From Bacteroidales bacterium (GTDB lineage Bacteria; Bacteroidota; Bacteroidia; Bacteroidales; JALTDM01): 14,629 nt of DNA. The stretch is taken from assembly GCA_027074135.1 (NCBI GenBank), contig JALTDM010000362.1, positions 1 through 14,629 on the forward strand, written 5' to 3'. The notes below the pieces were generated by a model. The model was not told where the DNA came from. It was given only the letters and a program-made list of their open reading frames with translations, and searched no databases. Positions 8,524 through 14,629 of the stretch are shown in pieces; positions within the stretch are counted from its first letter, which is position 1; the number at the start of each line of letters is the position of its first letter. The translations under genes and the position numbers were made by a program.

Positions 8524-8930
8524 TGAGAAAGTTTACGGTTAGATTATTTTATGTTTTGTTTGTTATAGTTTTTTTGGAATCTTGTAATGCTCCTACCGTT
8601 AGGATTGATGTGCCTGAAGATATGAAAAAGCCCTATATAAGCGAAGATACTTTAGTGTCTTTACTTGTAGATATTCATTTGGCTGACGGTTATTTGGCTT
8701 CGAATCAAAAAGAATTCATTAATCATTTAAAAAAAATTGGGATATATAAAAAAGAAGAAGGTATTAAAGACTTTTATGCGTCTGTTTTTAAAAAGCACGG
8801 TGTTAAAAATCCGGATTTTTACAAAACTTTGGAATATTATTCTTTCCACCAAGACGAATTGCTCAAAATTTACGAAAGGGTGCTAGACAGCTTGAATATA
8901 AAGAAAGATTCGATAGATGTGTTACACTAA
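8523..8930 (+). CDS. DUF4296 domain lipoprotein
   Basis: This 135-residue protein has a lipoprotein signal peptide with lipobox LESC and lipidation at Cys21. The mature part fits DUF4296 (PF14129), a small Bacteroidota-specific helical domain of unknown role. Its two conserved blocks are visible: ISEDTLVSLLVDIHLADGYL (39-58), and a helix pair at about 88-124 with KHGV..PDFYKTLEYYS and YERVLDSL. The ATG overlaps the stop of the PorP/SprF gene by one base (TAATG), which suggests translational coupling and makes it the third gene of the operon. The residues after Cys21 (NAPTV) do not resemble a Bacteroidota surface-export signal, so a periplasm-facing location is more likely (inference). A role in assembly of the secreted protein is possible but not shown. 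Confidence 0.87.
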   Translation: MRKFTVRLFYVLFVIVFLESCNAPTVRIDVPEDMKKPYISEDTLVSLLVDIHLADGYLASNQKEFINHLKKIGIYKKEEGIKDFYASVFKKHGVKNPDFYKTLEYYSFHQDELLKIYERVLDSLNIKKDSIDVLH

Positions 8931-8944
8931 AATTATTTTTTAGT
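8926..8944. terminator. AT-rich palindrome spanning the convergent stop codons (weak candidate terminator)
   Basis: ACTAAAA (8926-8932) and TTTTAGT (8938-8944) form a perfect 7-base inverted repeat with a 5-base loop, covering the stop codons of both converging genes. It is AT-rich and lacks a separate U-run after the stem, so it is not a classic Rho-independent terminator. It is the only structure I see where two operons must both end. Confidence 0.25.
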
Positions 8945-9688
8945 TAGCTCTTTAAGTTTTATGTATTTGAGGAATGTTGCCATTGCTGATAAGCGACAAA
9001 CTACGAAACCGTAATATCCGTCTAAGACCCCTAGTTTTATAAAATAGTCACGGATAAATTTCCATGTAGATTTATAAATAGCTTTAAATAATGAACTTTT
9101 TTTACCTTTGTTAAAAGCATATTTTGCTCCTATGTCTGTAAACTTATCTATTTGTTGTATGTGTTGAGATATTGAATGATAGGAGTAATGATAAAGATCG
9201 CCTTTCAAAGAAATTATTTTTATTGGGTTATTAAATTTTACTATTTCATGTAAAACTCCTTGCCATTCACCTTCGTTTTTGAACCATATTCTTATTTTTT
9301 TGTCAGGATACCAACCAGAATGTTTAATCCATTTGCCACAATAATTTGTGAGTCTAGTTATTTCGTAAGCATTTTCGGGTGTTGCTGTTTCTTTAATTCT
9401 TATTATGCTTTTTTGTAATTCAGGGGAAACAACTTCATCTGCATCTATCGAAAATAAAAGTTCGTTTGAAGCTAATGAATTTGCGTAATTTTTTTGTGAG
9501 GAATATCCCAACCATTTTTGCTTGTAAAATTTTACCATATTATATGATTTGCAAATTTCTTCTGTCCTGTCTGTTGAAAATGAATCTACAACCACAATTT
9601 CGTCAGCTACACCTGTCAGAGAGTCAAGGCATCTTTTTATATTTCTTTCTTCGTTGTATGTAATTATTACCGCCGAAAGTTTATTCAT
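8933..9688 (-). CDS. Family 2 glycosyltransferase, WaaE/KdtX-like (LPS core beta-glucosyltransferase type)
   Basis: This 251-residue cytosolic or membrane-associated enzyme should transfer a sugar from a nucleotide donor to an envelope glycan. It has the GT-A fold signatures of GT2: AVIITYNEE (6-14), IVVVDSFSTDRT (31-42) and the metal-binding DAD in SIDADE (D82, D84). Further along are GWYPDKKIRIW (125-135) and LHE (146-148), which with the short length point to the WaaE/KdtX-like group that acts on lipopolysaccharide core. The acceptor is not determinable here. A C-terminal basic and aromatic region (about 200-251) may dock on the membrane. Its ATG lies inside the end of the MurF-Alr gene (8-base overlap), so it is the last gene of that operon. 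Its stop is 2 bases from the convergent DUF4296 gene. Confidence 0.88.
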   Translation of the reverse strand: MNKLSAVIITYNEERNIKRCLDSLTGVADEIVVVDSFSTDRTEEICKSYNMVKFYKQKWLGYSSQKNYANSLASNELLFSIDADEVVSPELQKSIIRIKETATPENAYEITRLTNYCGKWIKHSGWYPDKKIRIWFKNEGEWQGVLHEIVKFNNPIKIISLKGDLYHYSYHSISQHIQQIDKFTDIGAKYAFNKGKKSSLFKAIYKSTWKFIRDYFIKLGVLDGYYGFVVCRLSAMATFLKYIKLKELTKK

Positions 9689-12146
9689 AATAGTAAATTC
9701 GTTTTACTCTTGGTGAAATTGATGTAATTATCTCGTAAGGAATTGTTCCTATTTCTTTGGCTAATTCTGATGCTGTATGACCTTCGCCGAAAACTATTAC
9801 TTCATCGCCGGGCTTTACATCAATCCCCGTAACATCTATTGCCGTCATATCCATATTTATGTTGCCTACGGTAGGCACTTTTTTGCCTTTTACCAGCATT
9901 TTCCCTCTGCCGTTGCCAAACATTCTGCTGTATCCGTGTGCATAACCGATAGGTATTATTGCTATTTGGGAAGGTTTTGAGATTTTTCCTTTGCGGTTGT
10001 ATCCTACAGAAGCAGGAGGTGTTATATTTCTTATCTGCAAAATTCTTGTTTTCAGTGTGCTTACATTTTCAAGGTCTTCTTGATTGATTTCCGAAAATCC
10101 GTAAAGTCCAATTCCAAGCCTTACCATATCAAAGGCATATTGAGGAAAACGCAAAATACCGTGTGAGTTTAAGATATGCTTTATAAGTTTTTTGTTTAAG
10201 CCCTTTTCTATTTCTGCAGCAAGTGATGAAAAAAGTTGTATTTGGGTTTCGGTAAATTCGTCGTCGGCAGGATCATCTGAAGATGCCAAATGCGAGAAAA
10301 CGGATTTTACTTTGACTTCGGGGTGCTTGTTAAGGATGCCGATAAGTGTTTCAATTTCTTCGGGATTAAAACCGAGGCGGTTCATTCCGGTATTGAGTTT
10401 TATGTGGATAGGATATTCTACTAATCGTTGGCGAATTACTTCATTGTAAAAATTTTCCAACACTTCAAAACTGTAAATCTCCGGTTCAAGGTTGTGCTCA
10501 ATAATTTCTTCATAAGTGGAGGGTTCGGGATTCATTACCATAATGGGTAAGTAAATGCCTGATTTCCGCAAGGCAATTCCTTCGTCTGCAAAGGCTACAC
10601 CTAGGTAATCAACTTTATGGTATTGCAATAAATTTGCGATTTCGTAATTGCCGTTTCCGTAAGAAAATGCTTTGACCATTGCCATTATCTTGGTGTTTTT
10701 GGGTAGTTTGCTACGGAAATAATTTAAGTTGTGGGTAATTGCCGATAAGTTTATTTGCAAGACGGTTTCGTGAGTCTTTTTTTGAAAAGCTTTGCTAATG
10801 TCTTCGAACCTGAAACGGCGTGCACCTTTCAGCAATATTGCTTCGTTGTGGAATTTGAATTTGTGGAGGTTTGCCAAAAATTCTTTGGTGCTGTCGAAAA
10901 AATATTTTTCTGTAGTGAATAGATTTTCGTATTGCGAAATAACTTTGCCGATACCAATAAATTTATCCACGCCTTTTTTGTTTACCATTCCGGCAATCTC
11001 TTTATAAAGCGAAAATTCGTCTTTTCCGCTTTGCAGCACATCGGACAGGATTAGAGTTTTTACGGGGTGTTGGTTTTGTGTGGACAAAAAGTCAAGTGCT
11101 ATGGAAATGGAATTTATGTCAGAATTGTAATAGTCGTTTATTATGCTGCAATTGTTTACGGCTTCTTTTAGCTCAAGTCGAATGGCAATTGGAGACAGGT
11201 TTTTGAGCCTTTCGGCTATTGTTCCGGAATTGTAGCCGAGATGCAACATCAGGGCTATAATGTGCATTGCATTTTCAAATGAAGCATAGTCGGTAAACGG
11301 TATTTGAACGATAAAGGTTTTGTTGTTGAATGCCACAGTTATTTCCGTGTAGTTGCCTTTTATTTCTCTTTTCTTAACCGTTACATCGGCGGTAAATTTG
11401 GTTGACCATGTGAAAAGTGTTTTTTCGTCAAAAATTTTCAGTGAAGAAAGTGTGTCGTCAATGAGTTGATAGTCTTTGTTGTAAATTATTACATCAGAGT
11501 TGACAAATAATTTCAATTTTTCGTTGAGTTTTGTTCGCAGATCGGGGAAGTTTTCTTGGTGGGCATCGCCAATGTTGGTAATTATGCCAATTGTAGGGTT
11601 GATGATTTCCGCAAGTGGAGCCATTTCTTTTTCTTGTGATATGCCGGCTTCAAAAATTGCAAAATCATGACTGTCATCCATTAAAAAAACCGACAGCGGA
11701 ACTCCAATTTGCGAGTTGTAACTTTTCGGGCTTCTGATTATATTGTGGTCTGTCCGCAATGCTTGATAAAGCCATTCTTTTACAATTGTTTTTCCGTTGC
11801 TTCCCGTGATTCCCACTACTGGATAGTTGAAATTGCTTCTATGGTATGCTGCCCATTGCTGGAAGGCTTTGAGTGTGTCTTCCACTACTATAAAATTAGC
11901 ACCGGGAAAACTTGCTTCAAAATTTTCGGGCAGTTTGTTTACCAGAAAATTTTTTGTGTGTGTATTGTAAACATTTTCCAAAAAGTCATGACCATCATGG
12001 TTTTTGCCCGATAGTGCTATAAAAATGGAATTTTCATCAACCGAAATTTTACGGCTATCGGTTATTACGGAGGTTATAATAACATCATTATTCCCAAAGA
12101 GTTTGCCTTTCGTTATTTTTGCTATTTCTCCAAGGCTGTATTTCAT
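9681..12146 (-). CDS. murF-alr: Bifunctional MurF (UDP-MurNAc-tripeptide:D-Ala-D-Ala ligase) / alanine racemase
   Basis: This 821-residue cytosolic fusion couples two peptidoglycan precursor steps: racemisation of L-alanine to D-alanine, and ATP-dependent addition of D-Ala-D-Ala to UDP-MurNAc-tripeptide. The MurF half (about 1-455) shows the N-terminal uridine-binding region with TSVITDSRK, the ATP P-loop VGITGSNGKT (111-120; Lys119), ITNIGDAH (189-196), the INDYYNSD motif (336-343) and KGARRFRFED near its end. The alanine racemase half (about 459-821) shows the PLP lysine in MVKAFSYGNG (Lys492), GMNRLGF (587-593), RLGIGLYG (676-683), the catalytic Tyr716 in VGYNRKG and GNINMDM (761-767). Length and order match the fusion typical of Bacteroidota; VKAFSYG in place of the enterobacterial VKADAYG is also usual there. 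It overlaps the transglycosylase gene by 4 bases (ATGA) and the glycosyltransferase gene by 8. No frameshift is seen. Confidence 0.96.
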   Translation of the reverse strand: MKYSLGEIAKITKGKLFGNNDVIITSVITDSRKISVDENSIFIALSGKNHDGHDFLENVYNTHTKNFLVNKLPENFEASFPGANFIVVEDTLKAFQQWAAYHRSNFNYPVVGITGSNGKTIVKEWLYQALRTDHNIIRSPKSYNSQIGVPLSVFLMDDSHDFAIFEAGISQEKEMAPLAEIINPTIGIITNIGDAHQENFPDLRTKLNEKLKLFVNSDVIIYNKDYQLIDDTLSSLKIFDEKTLFTWSTKFTADVTVKKREIKGNYTEITVAFNNKTFIVQIPFTDYASFENAMHIIALMLHLGYNSGTIAERLKNLSPIAIRLELKEAVNNCSIINDYYNSDINSISIALDFLSTQNQHPVKTLILSDVLQSGKDEFSLYKEIAGMVNKKGVDKFIGIGKVISQYENLFTTEKYFFDSTKEFLANLHKFKFHNEAILLKGARRFRFEDISKAFQKKTHETVLQINLSAITHNLNYFRSKLPKNTKIMAMVKAFSYGNGNYEIANLLQYHKVDYLGVAFADEGIALRKSGIYLPIMVMNPEPSTYEEIIEHNLEPEIYSFEVLENFYNEVIRQRLVEYPIHIKLNTGMNRLGFNPEEIETLIGILNKHPEVKVKSVFSHLASSDDPADDEFTETQIQLFSSLAAEIEKGLNKKLIKHILNSHGILRFPQYAFDMVRLGIGLYGFSEINQEDLENVSTLKTRILQIRNITPPASVGYNRKGKISKPSQIAIIPIGYAHGYSRMFGNGRGKMLVKGKKVPTVGNINMDMTAIDVTGIDVKPGDEVIVFGEGHTASELAKEIGTIPYEIITSISPRVKRIYYYE

Positions 12147-13363
12147 TGCGAGCTTTCTTGTTCGTTCAACATACGGGCTACATCTTCATTGACCCAAATA
12201 ACGAGTTGTTGGTTGCTGTGTAACATGTCCGATTTCAGGTTGTTCCATTCTTTAATTTTTTCGGCAGGTACTTTGTATTTAATTTCCAGCAAGTGCAAAT
12301 ATTCGCCTTTTTTTACGGTATGTATGATTTTAACTTTTTTTGAAGGTAAGTGTTTTTTTGAAGCTGATTCAGTATAAATTTTCTCTTCGTTTTCGATAAA
12401 TTTGCTAACTGCATCGGTTGGCAAAACAAATCTTTCTTTTGTCTTGGTTGCAGGTTTGTAGCCTTTGGAATACACAGGGTTAAGAAATTTTAACACATCC
12501 ATCGGTACACCTGTATAGCGTGAAATTGCATCAAATCTCAAAGGTTTGTTGGTGAGAATAGTATCGGTTTCGAAATACGATATAATATTTGTATCGGGAT
12601 TTATGCCGAACTTGTGATAAAAGTTCATAAAATAGCTTGCTGCTACAAACTTGGGAACATACTGTTGGGCTTCTTTGGGCAAATACTTCTTTATGGCATA
12701 AAAACTCCTTTGTCCTCCGGCTCGCTGAATGGCATTTTTTACGGTAGTTGGTCCGCAGTTGTATGCTGCTATTGCCAACAGCCAGTCGTCGAACAGCCCG
12801 TAGAGAAATTTAAAATAATTGCAAGCGGCTTCCGTTGCTTTGTAAGGGTCTTTTCGTTCGTCATAAAAAGATGTTATTTTCAGGTTCATCAGTTTACCCG
12901 TTTCATAGAGGAATTGCCACAGACCTACCGCACCGGAACGTGAGCGGGCATTGGGATTGAGCGACGATTCTATCACGGGAATGTATTTAAGTTCGAGAGG
13001 AAGATTATACTTGTCCAACTCTTTTTCGAAAAGCGGAAAGTAGAAATATGACAATTCCACAATTTTTTTGGTCAAGTCCGGTTTTCTTCTTACATAAAAT
13101 GATATCCACTTTTTTACATCTTTGTCAAAATACAGCTCTATTGGGGAAGTTTTGTTCAGTTTTGCTATGTTGTATTCTACCATAAAGTCGTTCAGTTCAG
13201 TGTTTAAGTTTATTTCGTTTGTGTAATGGGTGAGTTTGTACATTTCCGAGGACGAGTGAATAAGGTCGGATATTTTACTGTAAAAAGCCGAATCGTTGTT
13301 GCCTGCCAAGCTTATGCCGAGTGTGGTTAGAAAAAAAATTATTGTCAGAAAAAGTTTTTTCAT
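12143..13363 (-). CDS. LysM-containing lytic transglycosylase (MltD-like, GH23)
   Basis: This 406-residue periplasmic enzyme is predicted to cleave the MurNAc-GlcNAc bond of peptidoglycan, forming 1,6-anhydro-MurNAc ends. Residues 1-20 are a signal peptide (GISLA|GN) with no lipobox, unlike E. coli MltD. The SLT domain spans about 118-245: the catalytic Glu132 lies in IESSLNPNARS, followed by GAVGLWQF (144-151) and AIAAYNCGP (197-205). A degenerate LysM-like segment (IsRYTGVPMDVLKFLNP, about 280-296) and a C-terminal LysM (about 346-390, HTVKKGEYLHLL ... WNNL) would bind the glycan. The LysM has GEYL where GDTL is usual. I chose the ATG at 13363 because the signal peptide starts MKKLFL; an in-frame GTG two codons upstream (13369) is possible but falls inside a candidate promoter box. 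Its stop overlaps the MurF-Alr start (ATGA), making it first in the operon. Confidence 0.92.
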   Translation of the reverse strand: MKKLFLTIIFFLTTLGISLAGNNDSAFYSKISDLIHSSSEMYKLTHYTNEINLNTELNDFMVEYNIAKLNKTSPIELYFDKDVKKWISFYVRRKPDLTKKIVELSYFYFPLFEKELDKYNLPLELKYIPVIESSLNPNARSRSGAVGLWQFLYETGKLMNLKITSFYDERKDPYKATEAACNYFKFLYGLFDDWLLAIAAYNCGPTTVKNAIQRAGGQRSFYAIKKYLPKEAQQYVPKFVAASYFMNFYHKFGINPDTNIISYFETDTILTNKPLRFDAISRYTGVPMDVLKFLNPVYSKGYKPATKTKERFVLPTDAVSKFIENEEKIYTESASKKHLPSKKVKIIHTVKKGEYLHLLEIKYKVPAEKIKEWNNLKSDMLHSNQQLVIWVNEDVARMLNEQESSQ

Positions 13364-13368
13364 AGGCA

Positions 13369-13376
13369 CAAATTTA
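13369..13376 (-). promoter_or_regulatory. Candidate TAnnTTTG promoter box for the transglycosylase-murF-alr operon
   Basis: On the minus strand, TAAATTTG (13376 down to 13369) exactly matches the Bacteroidota -7 consensus. It ends 5 bases before the chosen ATG, so transcription from it would give a leaderless or nearly leaderless mRNA. No good -33 box is visible, and short AT-rich matches can arise by chance. Confidence 0.3.
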
Positions 13377-13399
13377 CATGAAAAGATGATAGGAAACAG

Positions 13400-13431
13400 T
13401 TTGACATTTGTGAAAATTCAATTTGACATTT
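13400..13431 (+). repeat. Direct repeat TTTGACATTT, 22-base spacing
   Basis: TTTGACATTT occurs at 13400-13409 and again at 13422-13431, start-to-start 22 bases, close to two helical turns. TTTGAC also recurs at 13671-13676 and, inverted, at 13652-13657. Spaced repeats like these could be a regulator's binding site or -33 type elements; no regulator can be named. Confidence 0.5.
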
Positions 13432-13527
13432 ACAATGAGATGTGATTTATGTATATTCTTTTTTGTATGCAAATATTTTTCTAACTTTATGTGCGACACT
13501 CTTGTTTTGAGTATTTACATTAAAATA

Positions 13528-13559
13528 GTAAAAATGTTTATAAAACACCAACATTTTAC
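13528..13559. repeat. AT-rich inverted repeat
   Basis: GTAAAAATGTT (13528-13538) and AACATTTTAC (13550-13559) are complementary over 10 base pairs with one bulged A and an 11-base loop. No U-run follows on either strand, so a terminator is not supported. It may be a protein-binding palindrome or chance in AT-rich DNA. Confidence 0.4.
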
Positions 13560-13620
13560 GACAAGTGGCGTGTGGTAATGTAAGGTTTTTCAAAAAAAAA
13601 TATCTAAAAACATGCCTTCG

Positions 13621-13645
13621 TATTATTATTATTATTATTATTATT
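13621..13645 (+). repeat. (TAT)8 trinucleotide microsatellite
   Basis: Twenty-five bases consist of eight perfect TAT units plus one T, directly followed by GCCCC of the stem-loop. It lies 90 bases before the start codon of the downstream lipoprotein gene. Slippage would change promoter spacing rather than reading frame. Confidence 0.95.
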
Positions 13646-13646
13646 G

Positions 13647-13680
13647 CCCCTGTCAAATTGTGGCGCCCGGTTTGACGGGG
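13647..13680 (+). other. GC-rich stem-loop upstream of the lipoprotein gene
   Basis: CCCC-T-GTCAAA (13647-13657) pairs with TTTGACGGGG (13671-13680), giving a 10-base-pair stem with one bulged T and a 13-base loop (13658-13670) that is itself GC-rich. It stands out in AT-rich surroundings. GGGG at 13677-13680 could instead pair with CCCC at 13692-13695, so two mutually exclusive folds are possible if this is transcribed. No U-run follows, so it is not a standard terminator. Confidence 0.6.
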
Positions 13681-13735
13681 GAATGCCGATGCCCCTTGAG
13701 TACAAGTAGGCTATTGCTAATTAAATTAAAAAAAT

Positions 13736-14602
13736 ATGAAAAGGAAATTTAATTATTTATTAATTGGAATTTTATTACCAACAATGTTGTTTATTGGTTG
13801 TAAAAAATTAGATATAAAACCTAATAACTTAGGGCAGCAAACAACAAATATTTCATCAAATTATCCAAAAAACGGAAATAACTATTACTGGGTAAATGTT
13901 GAAGGACAAGTAACCGAAAACAGGTTAAATCCTTTTGATTCAGTTGGATATAATCACAACATTGCTTTGCAGGAGATTGAATCTAAATGTACACAAGAAA
14001 TGAGTTATAGTGAAGTAATGAATGTAGCGATAAATCATCTCATAGCAAAATATAAAGATAAATTAACAATTGAGAATCCTGATGTTTTTTTATCAAAAAC
14101 AGCAGATTCTGTTACCAATGCTTTTAAAGAAGATGAAGAATATAATTATGTGGAAGACCTTAATTTGAGCGAAATTGAAAAAGTAGAAATAAAGAAATTG
14201 CTAAATATTATCCTTAAATACGAAGTAAATAATTATACCGATATTATTATTTCAATTAAATCTTTTGAAAAAGATTTGTTGAATAAATATAACGAAAATG
14301 ATATTAGAGATGTTCTTTTTGCAACTTCAATTGCTAGATATTCATTGGCTTATTGGCATAATAGAATGGATAGTAATAATAAATCTTGGAAAAAATGGAT
14401 AATTGGTGCTTGTGATGTTATCGGAGGTGTTGCTGGAGGTGTAGCAGGGTCTTCTACGGTAGTAGGTGCTGCAGCAGGAGCTATAGTAGGTGCAGGAGCG
14501 ACGAGTACTGCTGCTGCAAAAATGTGGAAAATTTTTGCCGAAAAAGAAAATGACCAAAAGTTTTTTCATTACTTATACCGGTTCCCACAACCAAATCTAT
14601 AA
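13736..14602 (+). CDS. Uncharacterised lipoprotein with C-terminal glycine-zipper segment
   Basis: I do not recognise this 288-residue protein. Residues 1-21 are a lipoprotein signal peptide with lipobox FIGC and lipidation at Cys22, so it should be anchored in an envelope membrane. Residues about 23-60 are polar and Asn-rich. A motif NPFDSVGYNHN (65-75) opens a mainly helical, charged region (about 75-215). Residues 219-262 form a Gly/Ala-rich stretch with repeated GxxxG-like spacing (IIGACDVIGGVAGGVAGSS and GAAAGAIVGAGA), preceded by WKKW; this resembles glycine-zipper membrane segments, including those of pore-forming peptides. The last 26 residues are polar and aromatic. The ATG at 13736 is supported by the signal peptide and an A-rich leader. 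The gene appears more AT-rich than the adjacent murein operon. A structural envelope role or a membrane-active one are both possible; neither is shown. Confidence 0.75.
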   Translation: MKRKFNYLLIGILLPTMLFIGCKKLDIKPNNLGQQTTNISSNYPKNGNNYYWVNVEGQVTENRLNPFDSVGYNHNIALQEIESKCTQEMSYSEVMNVAINHLIAKYKDKLTIENPDVFLSKTADSVTNAFKEDEEYNYVEDLNLSEIEKVEIKKLLNIILKYEVNNYTDIIISIKSFEKDLLNKYNENDIRDVLFATSIARYSLAYWHNRMDSNNKSWKKWIIGACDVIGGVAGGVAGSSTVVGAAAGAIVGAGATSTAAAKMWKIFAEKENDQKFFHYLYRFPQPNL

Positions 14603-14629
14603 CGCTTTCTTTTGGAATCAGCGTACCAG

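Larger units (their letters stand above)
13364..13735. other. Divergent intergenic region (372 bases)
   Basis: This gap separates the minus-strand transglycosylase operon from the plus-strand lipoprotein gene, so it must hold both promoters. No convincing gene is present; one 69-codon reading frame on the minus strand starts by reading the microsatellite as polyisoleucine. The region contains repeated TTTGAC motifs, an AT-rich inverted repeat, a TAT microsatellite and a GC-rich stem-loop, listed separately. For the plus-strand gene, a possible partial promoter is TTG at 13696-13698 followed 19 bases later by TAATTAAA (13718-13725), which matches only part of the -7 consensus. The final 27 bases of the window, after 14602, show nothing recognisable. 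Confidence 0.6.

Noticed and set aside
13361..13369. GTG at 13369 as start of the transglycosylase
   Set aside because: The ATG two codons later begins a normal MKK signal peptide, and the GTG overlaps the candidate promoter box.
13447..13656. A 69-codon minus-strand frame in the intergenic region
   Set aside because: It begins by reading the TAT microsatellite as eight isoleucines, has no recognisable domain, and lies across the other repeat features. Copies elsewhere in the genome would be needed to reconsider it as part of a repeated element.
13647..13695. GC-rich stem-loop as a Rho-independent terminator
   Set aside because: No U-run follows on either strand, and no gene ends just before it on the plus strand.

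Overview
The window looks like chromosomal DNA of an AT-rich member of the Bacteroidota. The evidence is a giant secreted protein with SprB repeats and a gliding/type IX secretion (T9SS) type B C-terminal domain, an adjacent PorP/SprF-family outer-membrane protein, a DUF4296 lipoprotein, a fused MurF-alanine racemase (a fusion typical of this phylum), and candidate promoter boxes of the TAnnTTTG kind. No rRNA, tRNA, CRISPR array, insertion sequence or phage gene is visible. The order or genus cannot be fixed from this stretch.

Region 1 (1-8930, + strand) is a three-gene secretion/surface operon. A short leader with two abutting TAnnTTTG boxes precedes a 2464-residue surface protein. That protein has a signal peptide, a beta-rich N-terminal domain of about 215 residues, 26 tandem cysteine-rich SprB-type modules, two Ig/PKD-like modules and an 87-residue type B sorting domain. 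Twelve bases later comes its probable dedicated secretion partner, a PorP/SprF barrel protein. Overlapping that gene by one base is a small DUF4296 lipoprotein.

Region 2 (8933-13363, - strand) converges on region 1 with only 2 bases between the stop codons. It is a tightly overlapping cell-envelope operon, transcribed as LysM lytic transglycosylase, then MurF-Alr fusion (4-base overlap), then family 2 glycosyltransferase (8-base overlap). Together these supply D-alanine, finish the UDP-MurNAc-pentapeptide, cut the peptidoglycan and probably add a sugar to a lipopolysaccharide core or similar glycan.

Region 3 (13364-14629) begins with a 372-base divergent intergenic stretch. It holds repeated TTTGAC motifs, an AT-rich inverted repeat, a (TAT)8 microsatellite and a GC-rich stem-loop. 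It is followed by an unrecognised lipoprotein with a C-terminal glycine-zipper segment (13736-14602).

The most interesting signal is in the repeat protein. Nearly every module carries four cysteines at fixed places. In the only two modules that deviate in number, exactly the same two cysteines (the second and third) are missing together. This natural co-loss predicts a C1-C4 plus C2-C3 disulfide pattern. The array also shows a two-module (450-453 bp) higher-order period near its N-terminal end.
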